From assembly GCF_012911005.2 (NCBI RefSeq), contig NZ_WTVS01000042.1, positions 1 to 51,995 on the forward strand: a stretch of 51,995 nucleotides of DNA. Direction: 5' to 3'. Made by a program: the position numbers and the translations under genes. Below the pieces are notes generated by a model. The model was not told where the DNA came from and did no database searches. It saw only the letters and a list, made by a program, of their open reading frames with translations. Positions within the stretch are counted from its first letter, which is position 1. Each line of letters starts with the position of its first letter. Shown here one piece after another: positions 25,852 through 35,762 of this stretch. This DNA is from Aromatoleum toluolicum. GTDB lineage: Bacteria > Pseudomonadota > Gammaproteobacteria > Burkholderiales > Rhodocyclaceae.

Positions 25852-26745
25852 TCACGTAGCCGAATGCTCCGCACCCGCTAGCAGGCTGCGGATCACCGGA
25901 TGATCGACCTTGCGCTGCGCCGAAATCGCATAGAAATGCTCGACCACGTCCGGGCAGCGCCCCAGCAGCGCCAGACCGCGCGAGCGGGTGAACTCCTCCG
26001 ACGACAGTTCGGGGGCCGGAAAGGCACCGAGCCCGCTTTCGCCGAAAGTCGCCAGCAGCGCGCTGTCCTCGAACTCGCCGACGATGCGCGGACGAATGCC
26101 GTGACGCGCGAGCCAGTCGTCGAGGCGGCTGCGCACCGCCGAATCCGCCGTCGGCAGCAGCAGAGGAAGTTCGGCGAGGCAGGCGGGGAAATCCTGCTCG
26201 ACCTTCGCAGCGATGTCCGCCCGCACGTACCACGCGATGGACGATTTCCCCAGCCGGTGGCTGAACACCCGCAGGTTCGGATTCGCCGGCGCAGGCCGGT
26301 CGGCCAGCACGACGTCCAGGCGATGCAGGGCCAGATCGGCGAGCAGGTCGTCGAAATCGCCCTCCTGGCACTGCAGGCGCAGGTTCGGCGTCTGCACGGC
26401 AGGTTGCAGCAGATGCCGCACCGCCAGCTTCGGCAATGCATCGGAGATCCCGACGGCGAGGCGAACGCCCTGCGCGTTCGCCGCCTCCTGCACGGCCGCC
26501 GGCAAGGCTTCACCCAGTTGGAAGATCTGCTCCGCGTAGCGCACCGCCGTCGCGCCCGCCTCGGTCAGCTCGATGCCACGCCCCACCGAACGGAACAAGG
26601 CGTACCCTAGCGAGCGCTCCAGCTCACGCACCTGGGTGCTGACGGTCTGCACCGCCATCTCCAGCCGCTCCGCGGCCCGCGCGATGCCGCCTTCCTTCGC
26701 GACGACCCAGAAGTAATATAGGTGACGATAGTTGAGCGGCTGCAT
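25852..26745 (-). CDS. LysR-family regulator, NhaR-like
   Basis: The 297-residue protein starts MQPLNYRHLYYFWVVAKEGG, the typical N-terminus of NhaR-type LysR regulators, with the helix-turn-helix around residues 18-45. The rest is a LysR substrate-binding domain. AGGAAG lies 7 nt before the ATG at 26745. In enterics NhaR senses Na+ and regulates nhaA, but no antiporter gene is present here. It is divergent from the Tim44-domain gene, 170 nt away, which might be a target. The specific ligand is unknown. Confidence 0.85.
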   Translation of the reverse strand: MQPLNYRHLYYFWVVAKEGGIARAAERLEMAVQTVSTQVRELERSLGYALFRSVGRGIELTEAGATAVRYAEQIFQLGEALPAAVQEAANAQGVRLAVGISDALPKLAVRHLLQPAVQTPNLRLQCQEGDFDDLLADLALHRLDVVLADRPAPANPNLRVFSHRLGKSSIAWYVRADIAAKVEQDFPACLAELPLLLPTADSAVRSRLDDWLARHGIRPRIVGEFEDSALLATFGESGLGAFPAPELSSEEFTRSRGLALLGRCPDVVEHFYAISAQRKVDHPVIRSLLAGAEHSAT

Positions 26746-26915
26746 GTTAACTTCCTTTTTCTCTGAGTGAACATACTTTAAATTCATCTTCCACAGAAGT
26801 CCAAGTCTCCGTATCCTTCAAACGTCGTGTGCACCGACCGGTGCAGCGGACCGCGCGCCCCCAGCAGGGACCCGCGGGACACGGAACTCAAACACTCGAA
26901 GGAGGCCCTGCCCTT

Positions 26916-27773
26916 ATGAAACTCACCCGACTCCTGCTCACGGTTTGCGCGCTCGTCGTGAGCGTCGGCCTGACGGCGACCGATGCCGAAGCCAAGCGCC
27001 TCGGTAGCGGCAAGTCGTTCGGCACGCAGAGCAGCACTGCGCAATCGTCGACGACGACCGCCCGCACGGCAGACACCCCGAGCGCGCCGACGGCCGCCGC
27101 CCAGGCCCCGCGCAAGAACTCGTGGCTCGGCCCCGTCGCCGGTCTGGCCGCCGGCTTGGGCCTGGCCGCCCTCGCCTCGCACCTCGGCATGGGCGAAGAG
27201 TTCGCCAACATGCTCCTGATCGGCCTGCTCGTGTTCGCCGCAATCGCCGTCTTCCGCCTGGTGATGCGCAAGCGCACGCAGCAGCCCGCGATGCAGTACG
27301 CGGGCATGGGCGCCGGTGGCGGCAACATCCCGATGCCGTCGCAAGCGCAGCCGGCCTTTGGCAGCGCCGCACCGGTCGCCGCTCCGATGAGCAATGCCCT
27401 TCCGGCCGGTTTCGATGCCGAAGGCTTTGCCCGCCAGGCCAAGGTGAATTTCATCCGCCTGCAGGCCGCCAACGACGCCGGCAACCTCGATGACCTGCGC
27501 GAGTTTGTCACCCCCGAAGTCTTCGGCGAACTGCAGATGCAGATCCGCGAGCGCGGCACGGCCCCGCAGCAGACCGAAGTGATGGAGCTCAACGCCGAAG
27601 TCGTCGAATGCGTCGAGGAAAACCGCCGCTACCGTGTCGCCGTCCGCTTCCGCGGCCTGATCCGCGAAGAAGCCGGCGCCGCTCCGGTCAACTTCGACGA
27701 GTTCTGGCACCTGACCAAGCCGGTCGACGGCAACCAGGGCTGGCAGGTCGCGGGCATCCAGCAGCTGAACTAA
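26916..27773 (+). CDS. Tim44-like domain membrane protein
   Basis: The 285-residue protein has a signal peptide (LLLTVCALVVSVGLTATDAEA), a Ser/Thr/Ala-rich linker, a membrane segment pair (LGPVAGLAAGLGLAALASHLG and MLLIGLLVFAAIAVFRLVM, about 70-112), a Gly/Pro-rich linker and a C-terminal Tim44-like domain (about 165-285, ending FWHLTKPVDGNQGWQVAGIQQ). Bacterial Tim44-domain proteins are inner-membrane anchored and of unknown function. GAAGGAGG precedes the ATG. A strong terminator follows, so this is a single-gene unit. Confidence 0.88.
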   Translation: MKLTRLLLTVCALVVSVGLTATDAEAKRLGSGKSFGTQSSTAQSSTTTARTADTPSAPTAAAQAPRKNSWLGPVAGLAAGLGLAALASHLGMGEEFANMLLIGLLVFAAIAVFRLVMRKRTQQPAMQYAGMGAGGGNIPMPSQAQPAFGSAAPVAAPMSNALPAGFDAEGFARQAKVNFIRLQAANDAGNLDDLREFVTPEVFGELQMQIRERGTAPQQTEVMELNAEVVECVEENRRYRVAVRFRGLIREEAGAAPVNFDEFWHLTKPVDGNQGWQVAGIQQLN

Positions 27774-27797
27774 AACCCCCTGCCCACCACAGAGAGC

Positions 27798-27832
27798 AAA
27801 GGGCGACCGGCCGCAGGCCGGTCGCCCTTTTT
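27798..27832 (+). terminator. Rho-independent terminator after the Tim44-domain gene
   Basis: A perfect 15-bp stem (27798-27812 with 27816-27830, core GGGCGACCGGCC) with a 3-nt GCA loop ends in a run of T (27828-27832). The A residues on the other side could make it work in both directions. Confidence 0.88.
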
Positions 27833-27936
27833 CATTCGCGCTGCGGCTCACTCGCGCCCGTCACCGAACACGATCCAATCATCATCCCGACACGACCAGC
27901 TGCGCGGGCCGGCGGGAAGATTTTTGAAAATATCGC

Positions 27937-27965
27937 TTGCACACATAAATGAAGTTAGCTATAGT
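27937..27965 (+). promoter_or_regulatory. Sigma-70 promoter of the initiator tRNA gene
   Basis: TTGCAC at 27937-27942 and TATAGT at 27960-27965 are separated by exactly 17 bp. The predicted start point near 27972 lies about 7 nt upstream of the tRNA 5' end. Confidence 0.75.
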
Positions 27966-27978
27966 TCTGTTTCTCCGA

Positions 27979-28056
<78 letters not shown>

Positions 28057-28063
28057 ACAAGCC

Positions 28064-28090
28064 AAGGGCCTGCGCATCGTGCAGGCCCTT
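28064..28090 (+). terminator. Probable terminator after tRNA-fMet
   Basis: A 10-bp stem (AAGGGCCTGC at 28064-28073 with GCAGGCCCTT at 28081-28090) with a 7-nt loop lies 8 nt after the CCA end. The following GTCGTTT gives only a weak T tract. The rest of the gap to 28230 shows nothing else. Confidence 0.6.
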
Positions 28091-28230
28091 GTCGTTTCCG
28101 GTTTTGGCGCAATCGCGCGCAAAGCCGGACGTTCCCCGCCGCCAGGCGGATTCGAGAACGGGACAGTGCGCAAGCAAGCCCGTGCACGCCCAAATAATCC
28201 CCGCCGGCAATTCCCGGCAGCCGACACTCC

Positions 28231-29307
28231 CTACGCGAGCTGCGCAGCGAGGCTTCGTGCGAGCTGCTGGAGCTCGACTGTGTCTTCGAGACCGTCGAGG
28301 AAGCGGCCGGGGATACCTGACAGTCCGCATTGGGCGCCGACCAGTGCGCCGGCGAGCATCGCGCGGGCCTCGTTCTGGCCACCGCCGTTGACGGCGTGCA
28401 GCACGGCCGACTCGAAGTCGTCGTGGAAGCGCGCCGCAAGGTAGTAGACGGCCGGCAACACATGGTAGGCCGCGCATGGCATCCCGTAGACGAGCGAGAC
28501 CTTCCACGCGGGTTCGATGCGGATGTCGGGGTCGGCGGCGGCGCGGGCAATGTAGGACGGGGTCAGCAGCGCGTCGGGTGAGGCGAAGCGTCCGGCGTGC
28601 GAGGGCTCGGCTTCGCCGCGGCGCGGGGCCTGGAGTTGTCCGGTCGTGACCGCATGGAAAGGCAGGTCGCCGGACTTGACGAGGCGCATGAGCTTTCCGG
28701 AGAGCTGGGCGTCGAGTTTCTCCCCCTGCACCAGGAGACCGAGGACGGCTCCATAAGCCACGGTCAGTGAGACGATCAGTTCGTCGGTCTGGGTGAGGTG
28801 CGTGTTGCGGGCGATCGCGTCGGCCAGTCGATGCGGCTCCCGGGCGTAACGCACGGCGAGCACCAGCGAGCGCTCGATCGCTTCGGTGGTATCGGCGTGT
28901 CCGCCGGTTTGCGACCACGGCAGGCCCTGCTGGACCCGGCGCCGCCACGCCTCGCGGATCGATTGACTGGTGTATCCGCCGGGCCCGGACATCGGGGTGC
29001 CATCGAGCCGGGGAAAGAGTTCATCATCCATACGACGGCAGAAATCCGCTTCATCGTAATCGCCACGCTCGACGACGGACTGCAGCAGCATCTTCAGGAT
29101 CAGTCCGGCTTGCGACAGTTGCCCCGCTGCCATCCCTTCGTGGTAACGCCCAGGCCTCGGGCTCGTGTAGCCCGTGATCCAGTCGCCGTAGTCGCGGCGC
29201 AGTTCATCGAGGTTGTAGTACCAGTGAGGGCCGAGTCCGAGCGCGTCGCCGATGAAGGCGCCGAGTATGGCGCCCGCGGCGCGGTCCTGTGTCGTTGCGT
29301 GCGCCAT
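28231..29307 (-). CDS. ADP-ribosylglycohydrolase (DraG/J1-crystallin) family protein with altered metal motif
   Basis: The 358-residue protein has the all-helical ARH fold signature, starting with GAILGAFIGDALGLGPHW (12-29). Canonical members carry TDDT and GGDTDT motifs for two Mg2+ ions. Here the second motif reads NGGGQNEARA (307-316) and the first region reads GHADTTEA, so key Asp ligands are missing or moved. It may therefore be a non-canonical or inactive hydrolase, closer to J1-crystallin-like members. AGGAAGG precedes the ATG. It is divergent from katG. No partner ADP-ribosyltransferase is seen. Confidence 0.8.
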   Translation of the reverse strand: MAHATTQDRAAGAILGAFIGDALGLGPHWYYNLDELRRDYGDWITGYTSPRPGRYHEGMAAGQLSQAGLILKMLLQSVVERGDYDEADFCRRMDDELFPRLDGTPMSGPGGYTSQSIREAWRRRVQQGLPWSQTGGHADTTEAIERSLVLAVRYAREPHRLADAIARNTHLTQTDELIVSLTVAYGAVLGLLVQGEKLDAQLSGKLMRLVKSGDLPFHAVTTGQLQAPRRGEAEPSHAGRFASPDALLTPSYIARAAADPDIRIEPAWKVSLVYGMPCAAYHVLPAVYYLAARFHDDFESAVLHAVNGGGQNEARAMLAGALVGAQCGLSGIPGRFLDGLEDTVELQQLARSLAAQLA

Positions 29308-29476
29308 TGCGTCCCTTCCTGATGGTGTCATCGACGAGGCTTTCGACGCGTGGGCGGGGTGGGCGTTCCCGTCACCGTCTTCGCTGCAGGACATGCGCAA
29401 CACTTACGCGATATGCGCCGGGAGGGACCGCACAGCGACGCCCGCCAGGCACATACCCATCACAGATGAACCCAGG

Positions 29477-29521
29477 CTATCGCGCCCATGGATAGAAATC
29501 GATAGAAACGGCAATGCATAG
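29477..29521. promoter_or_regulatory. ATAG/CTAT repeats upstream of katG (weak OxyR-site candidate)
   Basis: CTAT at 29477 and ATAG at 29492, 29502 and 29518 lie 55-100 bp before the katG ATG. OxyR binds ATAG/CTAT half-elements spaced about 10 bp apart, but only one pair here has the exact spacing. Treat as a weak candidate. Confidence 0.25.
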
Positions 29522-29528
29522 CGGCTAA

Positions 29529-31772
<2,244 letters not shown>

Positions 31773-31876
31773 TCCGGGGAAGGCGTTCCGGGGGCTCGCG
31801 GCAAGATGGTCACGCGGGCTTTCGGAACGCCGATGAATGTCCTGGCGCGGTCGTCAAACCGACTGCGCCGGGGCAT

Positions 31877-32653
31877 TCAGGCGCGTTGACTCCGATCACC
31901 GTCCCGATTCTCGACCCATTGCTGCACCTGGGCTGCAACCCACGGGCCGTCATCCAGCGGAATGTCGTGGCCTGCCCGTGGATGAATACTGATTGGACAG
32001 TTCCACGCGCACGCAAGGGCCACGGAACAATCCACATGAACCAGCCCGTCGTTCCGGCTGGCAAGAATCAGCAGTGCCGTGCCTGGACTTTCGTTCCCGG
32101 CACGGTAGCGCGCGGCCGCGCACAGTTGGCGCCACGCATTCTTCCTCGTGACCGGATATTCCGCGCGGAAGGCGACCCAGGAGTCCAGCACGTCTGGCGC
32201 ACCGACGCGCAGCCGGCTCGTCAGGGAGAGGATCCTCTCCTCCCATTCGCGTCCCTTACCCCCGAACAGCGCCAGCTTCAGCAACGGAAGACAGCTGCGC
32301 GGGCGCAGACGCCGATAAAACGGACTGAACGGGCGCAAGCTGGTGTTGATCAGGACACAGCGGGCGATCTCGCCCGGGCACGCGTGCGCCCACGCCACCG
32401 CGACCATTGCACCGAGCGACATCGCCAGCAGGTTGTAGGGGGGCTCTATGCCGAGCCGTGACAACGCCATTTGGCAGTAGGCGGCGATCTCGCGCACGTC
32501 GGTCGGGCTGGTCAGATGGTGCAGCGAGCCGTTCCCGGGAAGATCGATCGTCACGACACGCGAATCCGGGATGGTTCGCCGGAACGTATCCACGAAGTCG
32601 CCCCAGTGACGGCTTTCCCGCGTGAGACCGCGGAGGAAGATCCAGGTCGTCAT
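31877..32653 (-). CDS. Alpha/beta hydrolase
   Basis: The 258-residue protein has an alpha/beta hydrolase fold. It shows an oxyanion region (WIFLRGLTRESRHWGDF), the nucleophile elbow AMSLGAM, a likely acid in SRNDGLVH and the catalytic His in AGHDIPLDDG. The elbow has AxSxG in place of the usual GxSxG. It starts 4 nt after the stop of the M14-type gene, so the two are probably translated together. Substrate unknown. Codon use looks slightly less GC-biased than the surrounding catabolic operons. Confidence 0.78.
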   Translation of the reverse strand: MTTWIFLRGLTRESRHWGDFVDTFRRTIPDSRVVTIDLPGNGSLHHLTSPTDVREIAAYCQMALSRLGIEPPYNLLAMSLGAMVAVAWAHACPGEIARCVLINTSLRPFSPFYRRLRPRSCLPLLKLALFGGKGREWEERILSLTSRLRVGAPDVLDSWVAFRAEYPVTRKNAWRQLCAAARYRAGNESPGTALLILASRNDGLVHVDCSVALACAWNCPISIHPRAGHDIPLDDGPWVAAQVQQWVENRDGDRSQRA

Positions 32654-32657
32654 CGGC

Positions 32658-33674
32658 TCATCGGTACCAGTGAGCGACGGCAAGCTCGTGGTGTTTGGCA
32701 CGCGCCTCCCCCTCCGGCAGCCATAGCCGGTAGCTGCACGTCGCCCGCGCCAGGAAATCCAGCAGCGACAGGTGGTGGCGAAGAACGCGCTGTTGCCGGT
32801 GTGCCACTTGGGGATTGAAGATTCCCTGTCGCGAGAAGAGCTGACGCGGATTCTTCTTGATCCACAACCAGGCCCCCATCTCCAGCGTCAGCGGCAGGAA
32901 GACACGCCCGGCCGTCTCGCAGGCACGCAGGTGCAGGAAATCCCACAGGTCGCCATGGGTCAGATATTGGCGGCTTTGCGGTTCGAAGATGTACGGATGA
33001 TGCGTATGCGTCTGGCGAAAGATCTCCTTCAAGGCATGGATTTCCGCGAGGTGCCGCAACGGTGTGCGCGTGTGGGCGTACGGAAACCAGACGCGATCGA
33101 TCAGCCCGAATCCGGAATGGCAGTCGAGGGCGATGCTGAAGTCCCGTGAGAGCAGTTCCTCGCCGACGGTTTCGCACAGTGCGCGGCTCTCGGTTTCCAT
33201 TGCACCGTTCCGATGACCGCGATACCAGGGCAAGCGGGCGCTGAGCCGCTGTCCGCCGATCAGCGGCGGCACACGCTCGTGTGCGTCGAGAGGCGCGTTC
33301 CGCATCAGATCGACACCGTTCGGATTGGCGCGCGTACCGCGCCACATACCGCCGGGATTCACGAGGGGCATGAATACCAGACGAACGGATTCCAGCTGCC
33401 GATGCAGGGTGGAGTCCCACCGCAGGCGCATGACGAGGTGCCTCAGGTAGGCGATCACGACGTCGGCACCGATCCTTTCCAGCCCGTGAACGCCGCCGAA
33501 GAAACCGATCGCGGGCACCGCGCGATCCGGATTGCCCAATGCGATCGCGTAGAGCGGGAATCGGGTGCCGGATCCTCCATCGATTTCGGTCACGACTCGC
33601 GTCTCGAGGTGCCCTCTCCCCGCCTCGATGACGTTTTCCAGTTCGCTCAGCTCGGAAATCGCGGAATTCGCCAC
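32658..33674 (-). CDS. M14-family zinc carboxypeptidase / deacylase-like protein
   Basis: The protein has the M14 zinc-site pattern: HGLE in FFGGVHGLERIG, the substrate-binding NPNGVDLMRN, DCHSG for the third zinc ligand, and a late Glu in TLEMGAW. Such enzymes remove C-terminal amino acids or act as amide deacylases. No ATG exists near the N-terminus. A GTG at 33674 gives a 338-residue protein that begins just before the first conserved segment; a TTG at 33815 would add 47 low-complexity residues and seems less likely. No signal peptide is seen, so it may be cytoplasmic. Coupled to the alpha/beta hydrolase downstream. Confidence 0.7.
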   Translation of the reverse strand: MANSAISELSELENVIEAGRGHLETRVVTEIDGGSGTRFPLYAIALGNPDRAVPAIGFFGGVHGLERIGADVVIAYLRHLVMRLRWDSTLHRQLESVRLVFMPLVNPGGMWRGTRANPNGVDLMRNAPLDAHERVPPLIGGQRLSARLPWYRGHRNGAMETESRALCETVGEELLSRDFSIALDCHSGFGLIDRVWFPYAHTRTPLRHLAEIHALKEIFRQTHTHHPYIFEPQSRQYLTHGDLWDFLHLRACETAGRVFLPLTLEMGAWLWIKKNPRQLFSRQGIFNPQVAHRQQRVLRHHLSLLDFLARATCSYRLWLPEGEARAKHHELAVAHWYR

Positions 33675-33846
33675 GATCGAACCGTCAGAACAGGCTGCGT
33701 GTGAGCGTGGGCCGACCGGCGAACGGGAGCCACGCGGAGAAGCACTCCCGTCCTGATCGCGCAGACGTCGTCCGGCTGAAACGAGATTGCCATGTTCCGT
33801 TGATAGGGTGAGCAACGTCGATCATCGCAGACACCCGGGAGCGCCA

Positions 33847-33954
33847 ATGAGGTGGAGATTCTTCGATCTGCAACGAATCATCGACGAGATGTTCGTCGAC
33901 GACTGGCTCTATCCGTGGCAAGCGGGTGCCGTCAGCACCGAAGCCTCGCAATGA
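33847..33954 (+). CDS. Possible 35-residue small protein
   Basis: An ATG at 33847 with GGGAG 6 nt upstream opens a 35-codon frame. The product has a plausible helical, aromatic-rich sequence (RWRFFDLQRIIDEMFVDDW). It does not match anything I recognise. It sits directly before the small Cys/His ORF at 33977 and could be co-transcribed. Composition is protein-like but the length leaves real doubt. Confidence 0.4.
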   Translation: MRWRFFDLQRIIDEMFVDDWLYPWQAGAVSTEASQ

Positions 33955-33976
33955 TCGCGGATACCAATTCGAACGC

Positions 33977-34234
33977 ATGAAAGGCCTGAATTCGATGCCG
34001 GAGATGCTGTTTTGCCACTGTTGCCGCGTTCATCACCCCCGCGACGAGATGGACCGCCATCTCACCCGACACGGTTACCGCTGGCGTTGCCGCCGCTCGA
34101 TCGAAGCCGCGCAGGGCAGCATCGCCGACCGTGACGCGTTCGGCAGGCAGCAATCGCAAATCAATCGCGATCTTGCGCGCCAGAAGGCGAAACGGCAATT
34201 CCTCTCCATGCAGGATAGGCGATTATTGCCTTGA
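33977..34234 (+). CDS. Small Cys/His-rich putative zinc-binding protein
   Basis: The 85-residue product contains FCHCCRVHHPRDEM followed by TRHGYRWRCRRS, a pattern of Cys and His residues that could bind one zinc ion, and a basic C-terminal helix (QINRDLARQKAKRQF). I recall short bacterial hypothetical proteins with a similar CHCC...RWRC layout, but no function. ATG at 33977 is chosen because it directly precedes the conserved part; ATG at 33995 and a GTG at 33926 are alternatives. It could be a small DNA- or RNA-binding protein (inference). Confidence 0.55.
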   Translation: MKGLNSMPEMLFCHCCRVHHPRDEMDRHLTRHGYRWRCRRSIEAAQGSIADRDAFGRQQSQINRDLARQKAKRQFLSMQDRRLLP

Positions 34235-34546
34235 AACCGGGGACCTCGATCGCGGCCCCGGAAATGTATCGCCCCGACCAACGCCAACAAACTCCATCGC
34301 GTTCGACAGGCAGAACCGCAAGCGGCCTGGTGCAGGAGCTGAAGCTCGTGCGAACCGTGCTCCGGCACCCACACTCAGCATCGCCCCCTCGCGGACTTGC
34401 GATCGCTGCACACAGGTTATGCACAGGTTTTTCCACAGAACGTGTGGATAAAGTCGCTGCGGCCGCCTTTGGATCGGTTCCGGATATAGACTGCATCGTA
34501 GACCGCTCATTCGGAATATCTCCGTTTCCATAGGAAGTGCCCGCCA
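34235..34546. other. 312-base intergenic region containing the DnaA-box cluster
   Basis: No gene is supported here. The last 130 bases hold the DnaA-box cluster at 34417-34451 and presumably the promoter of the PLP-enzyme gene that starts at 34547. Confidence 0.6.
34417..34451. promoter_or_regulatory. Cluster of three consensus DnaA boxes
   Basis: Within 35 bp there are TTATGCACA (34417-34425, plus), TTTTCCACA (34429-34437, plus) and TTATCCACA (34443-34451, minus). All three fit the consensus TTWTNCACA, and the third matches the strongest E. coli R1 box. Boxes 2 and 3 form an inverted repeat with a 5-nt gap. There is no dnaA gene or AT-rich unwinding element, so this is not oriC; a DnaA-titrating or DnaA-reactivating site, or DnaA control of the next gene, is possible. 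Confidence 0.65.
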
Positions 34547-35728
34547 ATGAATCATCTACGCACCCGCGCCGTACATGCCGGCCAGAAGCCCGATCCGGCG
34601 AGTGGCGCGATTGCCACGCCGATCAGCCAGACCTCCGCCTTCGCGTACGGCACGCTGGAGAACGGCGCGGCGATCTTTGCCGGCGAGGCGGACGGTTATC
34701 GATACAGCCGATTCGCCAATCCCACGGTCAAGGCGCTCGAGGACAAGATCGCCGATCTGGAAGGCGCCGAGACGGCAGTCGCCTTCAGCAGCGGCACGGC
34801 GGCGGTGTCGTCGGTGGTGCTGTCGCAGCTCTCGCCCGGCGACGAGATCGTGTTCCTCGGGCCGCTTTACGGCGGAACGGAAAGCCTGTTCAACGCCTTC
34901 GACGGGCGCTTCGGCATCCGCGTCGTCGACGCGGCCGAGCGCGGGCTCGAAGCGAGCCTCTCCCCTGCCACACGCCTGATCTGGGTCGAGACGCTGACCA
35001 ACCCCACGCTGCACCTGCACGACCTGACGGCCGTCACCGCGCTTGCGCGGGCACGCGGCATCACGACGGTCGCGGACAACACTTTTTGCTCACCGTATCT
35101 GACCCGGCCGCTCGAACACGGCATCGATCTTGTGATGCATTCGATGACGAAATACCTCGGCGGGCACGGGGACAGCACCGGCGGCGTGCTGGCCGGCGCG
35201 GAGCGGCTGATCGCCCCGGTGCGCGCGACCGGGATGGGGCACGTCGGCGGCAACCTCGCCCCGCACGAGGCCTTCCTGATCCTGCGCGGCGTGAAGACCC
35301 TGCCCCTTCGCATGGCGGCGCATTGCGCGGGCGCGGCCGAGGTGGCCGCCTTCCTGTCGTCCCACCCCGCGGTCGCGGCGACGCACTACCCCGGGCTTGC
35401 GAGCCATCCCCAACACGCGCTGGCGCGTCGGCAGATGGAAGGCGGCTACGGCGGCATCGTTTCGTTCGAACTGGCGCGGGGCACCCGACGGGCGGCCGCG
35501 GCGCTGCTGGACAATCTGAAGCTGTTCACGCAGGCCGTGTCGCTGGGCGATGTCGACAGCCTCGCCTGCCATCCTGCCAGCACCACGCACAGTTTCATCT
35601 CGCCGGAAGCGCGGGCGCGGAGCGGGATCGGCGAGGGGCTGATCCGCCTCAGCGTGGGGATCGAGCACCCGCAGGACCTGATCGCCGACCTGCGCGAGGC
35701 GCTCGCCGCGAGTGCCGCGGCGGAGTGA
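34547..35728 (+). CDS. Trans-sulfuration PLP enzyme (methionine gamma-lyase / cystathionine gamma-synthase family)
   Basis: The 393-residue PLP enzyme belongs to the Cys/Met metabolism family. It has YRYSRFANPT near residue 50, the cofactor-binding FSSGTAAVSSV, AETLTNPT-like WVETLTNPTLHLHDL, the Schiff-base Lys in SMTKYLGGHGD and the C-terminal LIRLSVGIEHPQDLI. It could be methionine gamma-lyase, O-acetylhomoserine sulfhydrylase or cystathionine gamma-synthase; sequence by eye does not separate these. The ATG is preceded by AGGAAG. It stands alone, right after the DnaA-box cluster. Confidence 0.85.
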   Translation: MNHLRTRAVHAGQKPDPASGAIATPISQTSAFAYGTLENGAAIFAGEADGYRYSRFANPTVKALEDKIADLEGAETAVAFSSGTAAVSSVVLSQLSPGDEIVFLGPLYGGTESLFNAFDGRFGIRVVDAAERGLEASLSPATRLIWVETLTNPTLHLHDLTAVTALARARGITTVADNTFCSPYLTRPLEHGIDLVMHSMTKYLGGHGDSTGGVLAGAERLIAPVRATGMGHVGGNLAPHEAFLILRGVKTLPLRMAAHCAGAAEVAAFLSSHPAVAATHYPGLASHPQHALARRQMEGGYGGIVSFELARGTRRAAAALLDNLKLFTQAVSLGDVDSLACHPASTTHSFISPEARARSGIGEGLIRLSVGIEHPQDLIADLREALAASAAAE

Positions 35729-35762
35729 CCGGGGCGAACAGGACGTACCGGGGGAGCACGCC

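Noticed and set aside
31782-31831. Inverted repeat GGCGTTCCG / CGGAACGCC after katG as a terminator
   Set aside because: The loop is 32 nt and no T-run follows, so termination cannot be claimed.
32658-33815. Longer M14-type protein starting at TTG 33815
   Set aside because: The extra 47 residues are low-complexity and lack an SD, so the GTG at 33674 is preferred, though not proven.
33685-33978. 97-codon minus-strand frame opposite the small ORFs
   Set aside because: Its sequence is rich in Arg and Ser without motifs; the plus-strand ORFs have better starts and more protein-like sequence.
34417-34451. The DnaA-box cluster as the chromosomal origin
   Set aside because: There is no dnaA, dnaN, parAB or AT-rich unwinding region nearby, so oriC is not supported.
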